Part shown: positions 53,681-64,000 of the stretch, piece by piece
Numbering within the stretch: position 1 is the first letter of the stretch
Layout: every line of letters begins with the position of its first letter
Assembly (NCBI GenBank): GCA_963565915.1
Contig: OY751493.1
Location: 4,154,001 to 4,218,000, forward strand
DNA length: 64,000 nt
From: Entoloma clypeatum
Taxonomy: Eukaryota; Basidiomycota; Agaricomycetes; Agaricales; Entolomataceae
Direction: 5' to 3'
Notes under the pieces: generated by a model
The model's database searches: none
What the model was told of the DNA's origin: nothing
What the model saw: only the letters and a program-made list of their open reading frames with translations
Program-made: the position numbers and the translations under genes

Positions 53681-54049
53681 TGTTATGGACTCTATGGTAT
53701 GAGGACCACATCATATCTTTTACTTATCGGCCCGACTCGGCGCCCTCTTACGAACTTACTATGTCTAATATCTACTTTTGCAACCTTTGGTTCCCAGTCT
53801 GACTCATTACATTACTTCGTCATCCCCTTTAGTATACTTCGCTCCCACACTGACTCGCCTTCCGCAGTCGCCTTACTCATGCGCACTGCCTTCCGCAGTA
53901 CTGACTCATCCGCTACCGCCTATAGTCAGTACCTATATAAACCTCTTGTACTGTAGTAGATTCCTTAGATTTAGCAATCACTTTGCTCTTCGCCTTTCCA
54001 CTTCCTGCATACTCTGCCCGAACCTTGGAACGGTTTGTTAAGCATAACA
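53681..54049 (+). repeat. Gyp-A 3' LTR
   Basis: TGTTATGGAC...AAGCATAACA, 369 bp, preceded by the purine run GGAGAGGGGAACA. Contains a TATATAAA box near 53934. Confidence 0.88.
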
Positions 54050-56145
54050 GAAAGCAGGATATTGTACTTGGATTCATGTGGCTCAAGGAGCACAATCCCG
54101 AGGTAGATTGGACCTCCGGGGACGTGAGAATGAGTCAGTGTCCCGCTCGCTGTTGGACTTGCCATCAGGAGGCCATTCAGGAGTGGAAGGTCCGCAAATT
54201 TGAGCAGGCACACATCCGCACTTGTCGGATGGGTCCGATGCCAGATGCTGGATTAGCGGAGGAAGCCCTGCAAGGCCCTTGGGTGGAAGACATAAGTGAG
54301 GACAAAGAACAATCATTGGATGAGCTGTTGGAAGACGATGCGGAGGAGGAAGACAAGTTCAAAGAGGGAGATCGCCTCTTCATCAGAGCCCTACCTCCGA
54401 CATCGGAATTCGTCTGAGCATTGTCAACTACCTCACAACGCCTATCAGAGCCGCTCCTCCAAAATCAGAAACCCAAGTCTTTTCGCGATTCTGTATCTAA
54501 TCACTTCCATGATTTTGAAGATGTATTTTCCAAGACCTCCTTCAACAATCTGCCAGAGGAACACATATGGGACCATGCCTTTGAGCTGATCCCCAATGTA
54601 ACTCTGACAGGTTGCAAGGTGTATCCGCTCGCTCCGAAGGAACAGAAGGAACTTGATGCATTCTTGGAAGAAAATCTGGCCACTGGTCGGATCCGACCTT
54701 CAAAATCTCCGATGGCCTCTCTCGTCTTTTTCATCAAGAGGGGGGACGGTTCCCTCTGACTCATTCAGGATTATTGATTGCTCAATTCCAAGACTATCAA
54801 AAACAAGTACCCTCTTCTGCTCATCTCCGAACTAGTCAACAAACTCCAGAATGCTCAATACTTCACCAAGCTCAATATCCGATGGGGCTACAATAATGTC
54901 CGAATCAAGCCCGGAGATGAATGGAAAGTGGTCTTTTGGACAAATCGGGGACTCTTCGAACCCCTTGTAATGTTCTTCAGACTCACTAATAGTCCTTCAA
55001 CCTTTCAGACTATGATGAACGATATCCTACAAGATCTTATTACTGAAGGTGGCATATGTGTTTATCTTGATGATATTCTCATCTTTACATCGGACCTGTC
55101 AGAGCATCGGAGGATCACACGCATAGTATTAGAGTGGCTCCGACAACATGGATTGTATCTCAAACCGGAGAAGTGTGAATTCGAACAGACACAGATCGAA
55201 TACCTTGGCCTTATTATTGAGAAAGGACATGTGGAAATGGACCCCGTCAAGGTCGCCGGAGTGTCGGAGTGGCCGACTCTGACTAACGTGTGGGAGGTAC
55301 AGTCCTTCCTTGGATTCACTAACTTCTATCGTTGTTTCATCCAAGGGTTCTCCGACATCGCACGTCCTCTGTTCCGACTCACAACCAAGGGCTGTGTATG
55401 GTCCTGGGGCGACAAGGAAGCGGGGGCCTTCGGAGGTCTGAAGCAGAGGATCACCTCCGCTCCGATACTTGTCCTCCCCGACCACAGCAAGGAGTGGCGA
55501 GTCGAAGCGGATAGCTCCGACTTTGCGACTGGAGCGGTACTGTCCCAACCGTCGGAGGACGGTAGTGGCACCCCGTTGCGTTTTATTCCCCAAGCCTTAG
55601 CCCAGTGGAATGCAACTACAAAATTCATGACAAGGAGATGCTGGCTGTAATCCGCGCGCTGGAGGAATGGCAACATTTCCTTGAAGGAGCGGAGAAGACG
55701 GTGGAAATTTGGACCGATCACAAAAACCTCGAATACTTCATGACTGCCCAGAAGCTCAATCGGCAACAAGCGCGATGGTCTCTATACCTAGCGCGTTTTG
55801 ATTTCAAGATGCACCATCGACTGGGCAAGTCAATGGGGAAGTCCGACGCACTGTCACGTCGGGCGGACCATGGAGATGGCTCACGGGACAACGAGGACAT
55901 AGTCCTACTCCGACCAGAGCTGTTTGCCATACGGGCCACTCGGGGAGTAGCCGCTCAAGGTGAGGAGCACGATGTCCTCTGGAAGGTCCAACAGGGCATC
56001 CGCGATGGCCTTCTAGAGGATAGCATAGCAGAGGTCATCAAATCCCTTCCGACGGTCGGAGCTGCATCCGTCCACGGAGCAGAATGGTGACAGTCGGAGG
56101 GTTTACTGTACTTCCAAGATCGCATTTATGTGCCCAACAACCCAC

Positions 56146-56180
56146 AGCTCCGCCAATGAATCATCACACAACACCATGAC
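56146..56180 (+). repeat. 35-bp direct repeat, left copy
   Basis: Begins AGCTCCGCCAATGAATC; identical to 56265-56299. The two copies flank an 84-bp piece of Gyp-A LTR. Confidence 0.85.
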
Positions 56181-56264
56181 TAGATTTAGCAATCACTTTC
56201 CTCTTCGCCTTTTCACTTCCTGCATACTCTGCCCGAACCTTGGAACGGTTTGTTAAGCATAACA
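56181..56264 (+). repeat. Gyp-A LTR 3'-terminal fragment (84 bp)
   Basis: TAGATTTAGCAATCAC to AAGCATAACA, the last 84 bp of a Gyp-A LTR, ending exactly at the LTR end. Flanked by the 35-bp direct repeat. Confidence 0.85.
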
Positions 56265-56299
56265 AGCTCCGCCAATGAATCATCACACAACACCATGAC
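56265..56299 (+). repeat. 35-bp direct repeat, right copy
   Basis: Second copy of the repeat at 56146; the integrase frame resumes after it. Confidence 0.85.
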
Positions 56300-57590
56300 A
56301 ATCCGGTGGTCGGACACCCAGGACACTGGAAGACTCTAGAGTTGGTATCACGCACTTATTGGTGGCCCCACATGGCACGTTTAATTGGTCAGTATTGCAA
56401 AACTTGCGACCCCTGCCTCCGCACCAAGGTCCGACACTCTGCACCCTCTGGTGAACTCCATCCGCTCCCAGTCCCATCGGAGCGATGGCAGGTAACTAGT
56501 GTTGATTTTATCACTGAACTACCAGAAGCCCATGGGTATGATGCTATCATGGTAGTAGTAGACTCAGTCGGGAAACATGGACACTTCATTCCGACGCACT
56601 CCGCTCTCTCCACCCTTGGATCTGCCAAATCTTATGTTCAGGAGGTGTTGAATGTAGTGCTCCACTATCGGGATCACTCAGAACGGACCCAGCTTGCAGT
56701 CACAAGTTTGGGAAAACAAGAAATTGTGCTAGGCTTCACTTGGCTCAAAGAACACAACCCCGAGGTAGATTGGACGTCAGGGGAAGTGAAGATGAGCCAG
56801 TGTCCTGCACGATGCTGGACATGCCACCAGGAGGCAGCCCAAGAGCGGAAGGAGCGGAAGTTTGAACAAGTCCGCATCTGAGCCTGTCGGATGGGTTCCA
56901 CTCCGACGTCCAGTCTAGAGGAGGAGGCTCCACATGGCCCATGGGTGGAGGATGTCACAGAAGGAGAAGAAGCGGAGGAGTCAGTGGAAGACAATAAGGA
57001 AGAAGATGAGTTTGAGGAGGAAGATCGCCTTTTTGTCAGAACAATACCCATGGAGGCGGAGTTCATCCACGCTTCATCCAATATCTCGCAATGTCTATCG
57101 GAGGCCTTTCTCAGTAACCAAAAATCTAAATCTTTCCGCGACTCTGTAACAGACCACTTGTTTGACTTCAAAGACATATTCTCAAAGACCTTTTTTGACA
57201 CCTTACCGGAAGAGCGGACTTGGGACCACGCCATTGAACTTGTTCCAGATGCCTCTCCAGCGGGTTGTAAGGTATATCCGCTTGCTCCAAATGAACAGAA
57301 GGAACTTGACATGTTTTTGGAGGAAAACCTTACAACTGATCGGATCTGCCCTTCCAAGTCTCCGATGGCATCTCCGGTATTCTACATCAAGGAGAAGGAT
57401 GGCTCCCTTTGTCTTTTTGTGCTCACAAAGAAAGGGCACCTCTGGTCCTGGAAGGAGGGAGAAGTGTCCGCATTTGCAGAGCTGAAGTGCAGGATCACAT
57501 CCGCTCTGATCCTGGTCTGAGCTGATCATGGAAAGGAGTGGCGGATAGAAGCAGATAGCTCGGACTTTGCAACCGGAGCAGTACTGTCCC

Positions 57591-58595
57591 TAGTGATGGA
57601 CAAGGGTACACAAAACCCTCAGGGTTTTGGTGAAGGGTAAGGGAGGGTAAGGGTGAGGGTCAGAATTTCTTACCCTCTGAAAACCCGCACCGTTCAGATG
57701 GGTTTGGAGGGTCACATGATGTTTGGTTGAGCCAAACAATCAACAATCAACAAGTTGAAGTTGAAGTTGATACTTTTATCCCCCCTACTCACGCCCAATG
57801 GCCCCCCTTCATGCCCAACGGCCCCTACATGTGTCAACTCATGCCCACTTGTGTTGACTCATGCCCACTCTTGTTGACTCATGCCCAATAGCCCCCCCTC
57901 ATGCATAATGGTCCCCCTTCTCACCCAACGGTCCCCCATCCTGCCTAACGGCCCCTACTCATGTTGACTCACGCCCAACGGCCCCTACTCGCCTCAACTC
58001 ATGCCCAACAGCGTCCAATGGCCCCTCTTCATGCCCAACAGCCCCCCCAGCGTGCCCAACAGTCCCCTGTCGCGCCTAATGACCCCCCTTCACGCCCAAC
58101 AGCGTCCACTCATGCCCAACAGCCCCCACTTGTGTTGACGCACACCCAATGGCCCCACTCACGCCCTCTTGCCTAACAGCCCTCACCATTCCCCACCCTC
58201 CCATACTCGCCCACTGCCACCACCTACCCATCCACCAAATGGCATGGGAGGCGAAGGCAGTGGCTAGAGAAGCGGAGGTGGGCTGGGAGGTCCACAACAG
58301 GGTGGGTGTAGTATGCAAGAGCACTGGGGCGCGACGTGCACATGAGGAGCGAGGAGGGTCGTGCGTGCACCCCCACAAGGTCCACAATGGCGCGTGGCGC
58401 GCAGACGGGCTGTGTAGCACCAAGGGTGTCTACCTTTGTGTGCTGTCCTGCGGTTATTCCATACCCCCGCATACCCTCAAAAGCCCTCACCCATAGGTGA
58501 GGGTTTTTCTTACCCTTGACGAGGGGGTATGGCTTTTTGAGGGTAGGGGTATGGGTACAGATTTTTTACCTGCGGGTTACTCCTGTCCATCACTA
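57591..58595. mobile_element. hAT-like non-autonomous element (1005 bp) with minisatellite
   Basis: Ends TAGTGATGGACAAGGGTA and TAGTGATGGACAGGAGTAAC (right end reversed), inverted over at least 12 bp. TSD ACTGTCCC (57583-57590) and CCTGTCCC (58596-58603), 7 of 8 identical. Removing the element and one TSD restores the RNase H reading seen in the first copy (GTACTGTCCCAA). Both subterminal regions are full of AGGGTAAGGG/ACCCTCA words; the middle has CCCAACGGCCCC units (57780-58180). No transposase gene. Confidence 0.82.
57780..58180 (+). repeat. Minisatellite of CCCAACGGCCCC-like units
   Basis: Units such as CATGCCCAACGGCCCC alternate with ACTTGTGTTGACTCATGCCC. Same unit type as 17880-18290. 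Confidence 0.75.
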
Positions 58596-60532
58596 CCTGT
58601 CCCAATCAACAGAGGATGGTAAGTGGCACCCTGTCGCATTCTATTCCAAAAGCCTTAGTCCAGTGTAACACAACTATGAGATCTACGACAAGGAGATGTT
58701 GGCGGTGGTCCGTGCATTGGAGGAGTGGAGGCACTTCCTCAAAGGAGCAGAGAAGACAGTGGAGATTTGGACGGACCACAAAAATCTTGAGTATTTCATG
58801 ACAGCTCAAAAACTAAATCAACAACAAGCTAGATGGTCCTTATACCTCACTCATTTCAATTTCAAAATGCACCATCAACCTGGCAAGTCAATGGGCAAGT
58901 CCAACACTTTGTCCCGACAAGCGGACAACGGAGACGGATCATGAAACAACAAAAACATCATCCTTCTTTGACCAGAACTGTTTGCAGTGCAAGCAATGCA
59001 TGGGGTAACTGTTCAAGGGGAAGAAAATGACATCCTCTGCCAGGTCTGACAGGGAATCTGAGAGGGGTTACTGGAGGATAGTGTGGCGGAGGTTGTCAAA
59101 TCCCTTCTGACCATCAGAGCGGGGTCCATCTGCAGTGCAGATGGAGGCAAGCAGAAGGTTTGCTCTACTTCAGGGATCGTATCTATGTTCCTAACAATCC
59201 CCAACTGTGTCATCAGATCCTCACACAACACCATGACACTCTGGTGGCCGGACATTCTGGATGGTGGAAAACCTTGGAACTGGTGTCGCACAATTACTGG
59301 TGGCCACACATGTCTTGTTTAATAGGTCAATATTGCAAGACATGCGACCCATGCCTCTGCACCAAGGTCCGACGCACTCCGCCCTCCGGAGAGCTCAATC
59401 TGCTACCAGTCCCCACGGAGCGATGGCAAGTAACCAGTGTTGACTTCATTACTGAACTACCAGAAGCCCACAGCTACGACGCTATCATGGTTGTAGTGGA
59501 CTCAGTAGGGAAGCGGGGACACTTCATCCCGACGCACTCCGACATCTCCGCACTTGGGACTGCACGCTCCTATGTTCAAAATGTCTGGAAGCTCCATGGA
59601 CTACCGGAGGCCATTGTCTCTGACCGAGGACCACAGTTTGTCGCCAAGTTCACATGGAAACTATACAGGCTCTTGGCATTAAGGTTGCTGCCTGGACAGC
59701 CTACCATCCACAGTCGGACAGACAGACGGAGCGGGTCAATCAAGGATTGGAACAATACCTTTGCCTATTTGTCAATGAACGTCAAGACAACTGGGACGAA
59801 TGGCTTCCGAAGGCTGAATTTGCATACAACAACCATGTTCATGCATCGACACGTCAAACTCTGTTCTACATTGACACCGGCCACCATCCGCACATGGGAT
59901 TTGAACTCGTGAGAAGCGGACGGAGATCGAGGCAGTAGCGGATTTCAGTGAGCAGATGAAGTCCGCTCTGGAGGAGGCTCGTGCAGCACTGACAAAGGCA
60001 AAAGATGACATGGCGCAATAGTACAACCAGCATTGGAGCACCACTCCAACATTCCGCCTGGGGGACAATGTCTTTTTAGACTCATCAGATCTCAAAACCA
60101 CCCGCCCACAAAAAAACTTGCACATTGGTATGTAGGCCCTTTCCCAGTGGTCCGACCTGTTGGAACACATGCCTATGAACTTCGCCTTCCCCCTTCCATG
60201 TCCCACATTCACCCAGTATTCCATGTCATCAAACTTTCACTAGTTTCCGACAACCCTTTCCAATACCAAGTCCGCTCTCCTCCACCTCCGATGGTAGTCA
60301 GAGAAGAACTGGAGTACAATGTTGAAAACCTCTTGGACAGCCAACTACATTGAGGTAAGCTTCAATTCTTGGTCAAATGGAAGGGATATGGCTACGAAGA
60401 GAATTCCTGGGAAGCAGAAGGCAATGTCCATGCTCCGCACCTAGTCCGCAACTTCTACCGATGTCATCCAGGAGCTCCGCCACAATATTTGACTCATTTT
60501 GCCTGACACATCAAGACACCGTGCCTTGAAGG

Positions 60533-60933
60533 TGTTACGGACTCTACAGTATGAGGACCACGTCATATCTTTTACTTATCGGCCCAACTCAGCGCCCTCT
60601 TATGAACTTACTATGTCTAATATCTACTTTTGCAACCTTCGGTTCCCAGTCTGACTCATTACATTACTTCGTCATCCCCTTTAGTATACTTCGCTCCCGT
60701 GCTGACTCGCCTTCCGCAGTCAGCTTACTCACTGTACATAGCCTTCCGCAGTCGCCTTACTCATGCGCACTGCCTTCCGCAGTACTGACTCATCCGCTAC
60801 CGCCTATAGTCAGTACCTATATAAACCTCTTGTACTGTAGTAGATTCCTTAGATTTAGCAATCACTTTGCTCTTTGCCTTTCCACTTCCTGCATACTCTG
60901 CCCGAACCTTGGAACGGTTTGTTAAGCATAACA
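60533..60933 (+). repeat. Gyp-A 5' LTR
   Basis: TGTTACGGAC...AAGCATAACA, 401 bp. U3 has CTTCCGCAGTC repeats of about 30 bp at 60710-60785. Confidence 0.9.
60818..60825 (+). promoter_or_regulatory. Probable TATA box of Gyp-A LTR
   Basis: TATATAAA, conserved at the same place in the Gyp-A LTRs that are long enough (e.g. near 53934). Confidence 0.6.
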
Positions 60934-60990
60934 AGTTGCTAAATCTCGTTAGGTTCGCCCAGAGCGAAGAGAGCAACTACCAGACGAGTC

Positions 60991-62590
60991 AAGACGTTGC
61001 GCTTCTTTGAAGACTTTACCAGTAACCCATTCAGCATGCTAGAAGCCTGACAGGAGGAGCTAAGTCCTCGAGACAGTATCGATTTTACACTCATCCAGCA
61101 GTACATCGAATCGGAGATCCGTCGCATCCTACAGCAGGTGCTTGACAAAGAACTAGACAACGACGAGCATCGCCCCCACGGCGAGATAGCAGAGAGCATC
61201 CATCTTGCTCGGCAACACCAGATCGCGCGTTACAACGCCCGACAGAACGAACTCGAAAGCTTTCGCGTTCAAGAAGGACCTCAGACAGGTCGGATCACAG
61301 AGATCAGAGAGTTTATCGGTGTCCAGACAACCGTTATCAGAAGATTGATTAGGACGCTCACATCGAGACGTCCCAGAGCCACATCATCACGTCTTACTCA
61401 AAGCAGCAGATCTACGCCCACTTCACCACCGAAGAACAACAAACCGAGTACAACCGCTGGGCATGAAACGAGAGACTTGACCCCTGCTCGAGACCAACAG
61501 ACGTGCAGGAACAGAGATTCCTTAGAGATTTACAGAGGAAATACTCTGAATGTTTTGCCACCGATTCCGCTGATGAGTCCCCTGACGAATTTACTTTTGA
61601 CTCCGCGCAGTCAGATATCGAACAGACGCCTAGAACAGGGACTCATTTTCAATCCTTACCTGTATCCCGAACCCCATCTTCATCCCAACAACCCAACTCC
61701 TCTTCTCCTCCACAGACTCTAAACATGGCAGAAGCTCCGGCTGTACAAACAATGGATACATCCAAGATCATCAAGGATCCTGGGATGTTCAAGGACAGAT
61801 ACACCTTTGACGAGTGGTGGAAAGCCACCAAACTATACATCAGGTTCCAAAAGAGCCTCACAGATGATCAGAAGATTCTTGTGGTACTATCCCGCATGAT
61901 GGAAGGGTCCGGCAGACACTGGGCCAGTAACAAGTTAGACGCTCTTGCTGTTGACAATGAAACATCACCTGGCTAGGTTTTTCCGATGATATCGCCACAC
62001 GATTCTCCATCGCCAACAAGTCGGTCGCTGCCAAAGCCAGACTTGAAGTCCTGAAACAAGAGAAATGTACCGTTGATGAATTCTTGGATGAATTCGAAGA
62101 ACTCTTGAAGCTGTCAAACCTTGGCGAAGAAACTGGGAAATACATCCTAGAGAAGAACGTCAACCGCAGAATCTCTGAACAAGTGGCTAGCGATGGCAAG
62201 ACGTACACCGATTATGCAAAGGAGATCCGAAACAAGGGATGACAGATGGAAGGACATGTATTGGTCATCCGAGGTGGCGGCGACATGTGCACCGGATCGG
62301 GTACCACTTATGGTGGTCAGGGCAAGGCCATGGAGATCGACAAAGCAGGAGTAGCCCATTGCTACAACTGTCAACGCTTCGGTCATCTGGCTAAAGACTG
62401 TAGCGCTCCAAAGAAGAAAGATGGTCGCAAGTGTTTCAACTGTGACCAAGAAGGCCATATCACGCGCAACTGCCGCAAGCCGAAGAAGAACTCCGGAAGG
62501 GTTAGGAAGGTGTCCGAGGAAGCTGCCAAGAATGATGAAACCACAATCTTAGAAGCCGACGAGAAGGATTTTCCCAAAGGGTCCGATTAA
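60991..62590 (+). pseudogene. Gyp-A gag
   Basis: The usual ATG is ACG here (60991), and GCCTGA at about 61047 is a stop shared with the copy at 31574. Core: QQYIESEIRRILQQVLDKEL, ARNE-type helices, then FDEWWKATKLYIRFQKSLTD, WASNKLDALAVDNE and a frame change at about 61960. FSIANKSVAAKARLEVLKQE follows. Two zinc knuckles, CYNCQRFGHLAKDC and CFNCDQEGHITRNC, lie at 62360-62480; stop TAA at 62588-62590. The two-knuckle C-terminus (62246-62590) is open. Confidence 0.82.
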
Positions 62591-62631
62591 ACGACGCTAA
62601 GTCGCGACCCTTATCTATTAAACGGACTTGC

Positions 62632-62910
62632 TTGCCTTGTATGACTGCAGACAATAGAACCTATGTCATCCCTGCCAAGCGAGCCGCTGCGTCAACTAAG
62701 ATTGTGAAGGGAGATAACCCTCCGAAAAGACGAGAAATCAGGCTGTTAGCTCAGCTCAAAACACGACGAGGACCAAAGGTTATCCGACCTGAGGTTGACA
62801 GCAGATGTGAACGCACATGCATCCATCCAAGAATAGTACACGAACAGAACCTCCCCACGCGAGGAATACCACCCATAGCAATTCTAAATGCGGATGGATC
62901 ACCAAATTGA
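62632..62910 (+). pseudogene. Gyp-A protease
   Basis: MPCMTADNRTYVIPAKRAAA, then VDSRCERTCIHPRIVHEQNL, where aspartic proteases of this type have DSG; the Gly codon appears as AGA (Arg). TGA at 62908-62910, after which the frame continues. Probably inactive. Confidence 0.7.
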
Positions 62911-64000
62911 CAACAGAAAGCAAGCCAACTTGCCGAAGTCAAACTGGATTTGGGAGCACATCAGGAAACCATGGAAGCAATGGTACTGGACATTGGGAGA
63001 ACGGACATGCTCTTGGGACATGACTGGTTGGTGCACCACAACCCCACAATCAATTGGACAACCGGCGCGGTAACATTTAACCGGTGCCCAACAACATGTC
63101 GAACCAAACACTCGGATTTCAGGATTAACCTTAATGGTCGCAAACACCGGGTTCGCATGGTTGAGGTGCGCAACAAAGATGCACCCAAAAAGTCGGATCA
63201 GAAATGGAAGCCTGGAGACCCTATCTTGGAAGCTGTCACTCCCACACCACCTCCCACAACCAAACGACCCTCATATGTCGAACGATTTGCTCATCTTTTC
63301 GAGAAAGAGAACTTTGATAAGATCCCAAAGGAGAGGGAATGGGACCATGGTATTGAACTTACACCGGACGCACCAAAGGAACTAGGGGGAAATACATATC
63401 CTATGACGCAAAAGGAACAAGAGGAATTGGACGCATTCATTGACGAGGGTCTAGCAACAGGAAAGATCCGCCCATCCAAATCCCCTTATGCCTCCCCTTG
63501 CTTCTTCATCAACAAGAAGGATGGCTCCAAACGATTGGTACAAGATTACCGCATGGTCAATAAATTCACGGTCAAAGACAAGTTCCCACTCCCACGAATA
63601 TCCGATCTCTTGGACGTACTGAAAGATGCGGTCTACTTCAATAAAATGGACATCATGTGGGGTTATAACAACGTCCGGATTAAGGAGGGCGATGAATGGA
63701 AAGCTGCCTTTCTCACCAGTCGAGGATTGTTTGAACCATTGGTCATGTTTTTCGGTCTTTGCAACTCCCCAGGAACGTTCTCTCGAATGATGGCTAGTCT
63801 ATTCCGGGACCAGATCCGCCGACGTATCTGCATGATCTACATGGATGACATTGTGGTTATCGGTAAAACCAAGGAAGAACTCGCGCAAAACACTGAAGAA
63901 ATCCTACAGATCCTATCAGACAATGATTTGTTCCTAAAGGAGAAGAAGTGTTTATGGGAAGTAACGAAATGTCCTATATTGGGATATGTGGTTGGTGAGG
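62911..64000 (+). CDS. Gyp-A protease end and reverse transcriptase, runs off window
   Basis: Open from 62911 to the last base. LDIGRTDMLLGHDWLVHHNP, then RT: INKKDGSKRLVQDYRMVNKF, MDIMWGYNNVRIKEGDEWKA, MIYMDDIVVIGKTKEELAQN and LKEKKCLWEVTKCPILGYVV. Very close to the copy at 50005. RNase H and beyond are outside the window. Confidence 0.88.

Larger units (their letters stand above)
50005..54049 (+). mobile_element. Gyp-A copy lacking its 5' end
   Basis: From protease through RT, RNase H, integrase, chromodomain and the extra ORF to the 3' LTR (53681-54049). The 3' flank is GAAAG (54050-54054), equal to the 5' flank of the minus-strand copy. Confidence 0.85.
54050..56640 (+). pseudogene. Gyp-C pol, first partial copy
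   Basis: Starts at the end of protease (KQDIVLGFMWLKEHNPEVDW). RT: WGYNNVRIKPGDEWKVVFWT, then CVYLDDILIFTS (YLDD). RNase H: VEADSSDFATGAVLSQPSED and IHDKEMLAVIRALEEWQHFL. Integrase N-terminus: DNPVVGHPGHWKTLEL with CDPCLRTKVRH, then VDFITELPEAHGYDAIMVVV. Stops at about 54418, 54758, 54778 and 56088; frameshift at about 55600. After SAKSYVQEV it changes abruptly to protease sequence of the second copy. Cut at 56181 by a small Gyp-A LTR fragment. Confidence 0.82.
56641..60532 (+). pseudogene. Gyp-C pol, second partial copy (RT deleted)
   Basis: Protease end (KQEIVLGFTWLKEHNPEVDW), linker and first RT part (FEDV-equivalent FKDIFSKTFFDTLPEERTWD), then the frame jumps from IKEKDGSL to LTKKGHLWSWKEGE. 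The whole RT palm, including the expected YLDD, is absent. RNase H (IEADSSDFATGAVLS) is split by the hAT-like element at 57591-58595 and resumes with EIYDKEMLAVVRALEEWRHF. Integrase 59160-59938 has SVDFITELPEAHSYDA and VSDRGPQFVAKF, then a frameshift before TAYHPQSDRQTERVNQGLEQ. Chromodomain: LQFLVKWKGYGYEENSWEAE at about 60365. Stops at about 57518, 58942 and 59936. Ends where the next Gyp-A LTR begins. Confidence 0.82.
60533..64000 (+). mobile_element. Gyp-A copy, continues past the right edge
   Basis: 5' LTR (60533-60933), leader, gag, protease and RT, all on the plus strand. Inserted at the end of Gyp-C. The 3' half lies outside the window. Confidence 0.88.

Noticed and set aside
56265..56881. 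A single fused integrase-protease gene
   Set aside because: The frame passes from integrase of one Gyp-C copy into protease of another; it is a junction of two partial elements, not a designed fusion.
58149..58496. 115-codon frames on both strands within the hAT-like element
   Set aside because: They lie in the minisatellite tail and low-complexity part, with no codon conservation and no family resemblance.

Overview
The window is fungal nuclear DNA and most resembles an Agaricomycete (mushroom-forming basidiomycete). Genes are split by many 50-85 bp GT-AG introns. The F-box-like gene, the secreted M43 protease relict and the chromodomain Ty3/Gypsy elements are all typical of that group. There are no rRNA genes, convincing functional tRNAs or CRISPR arrays.

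Left third (about 1-12.8 kb), host genes. A 5'-truncated DNMT1-type cytosine-5 DNA methyltransferase (1-4596 +) faces a DPH4/JJJ3-type J-domain + CSL zinc-finger gene (4672-5247 -). Next come a Rab-GAP (TBC) gene with four exons (6508-8854 +), an F-box-like gene (9524-11116 -) and a decayed secreted M43 metalloprotease (11730-12779 -).

Right four fifths (about 13-64 kb), a transposon nest with no convincing intact host gene. Family names used here: Gyp-A (LTR starts TGTTACGGAC, ends AAGCATAACA), Gyp-B (TGTTATGATC...CCTCAACA), Gyp-C (TGTAAGGGCA...CCCTTACA), Gyp-D (TGTTATATCC...CTACTTAACA), Cop-A (Ty1/copia with 309-bp LTRs), one Tc1/mariner element, one 5'-truncated LINE, and several hAT-like non-autonomous elements. 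Insertion order can be read from target-site duplications (TSDs). Cop-A sits inside the Tc1 element (ATGCC). Gyp-B sits inside a Gyp-A gag (ACAAG). Gyp-C sits in the polypurine tract of Gyp-B (GGGGT). Gyp-A sits inside Gyp-C protease (GAAAG). The LINE sits inside Gyp-B (16-bp TSD). A hAT-like element sits inside Gyp-C RNase H (8-bp TSD, 7/8 identical). Three of these TSD pairs now lie in opposite orientations, which implies inversions after insertion or assembly errors.

Putting it together: almost every element carries stop codons, and where a second copy survives they are often CGA-to-TGA changes. The two Cop-A LTRs differ at 5 of about 309 sites, three of them CpG transitions. This is the expected footprint of cytosine methylation, and the window itself carries a maintenance-type methyltransferase gene.

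Most interesting items: a small coiled-coil-like ORF in the env position of Gyp-A kept open in two copies, one with an in-frame deletion; a set of hAT-like elements that share similar termini but are each filled with a different short repeated word; and a Zn2Cys6-like gene fragment lying antisense beside a Gypsy integrase.
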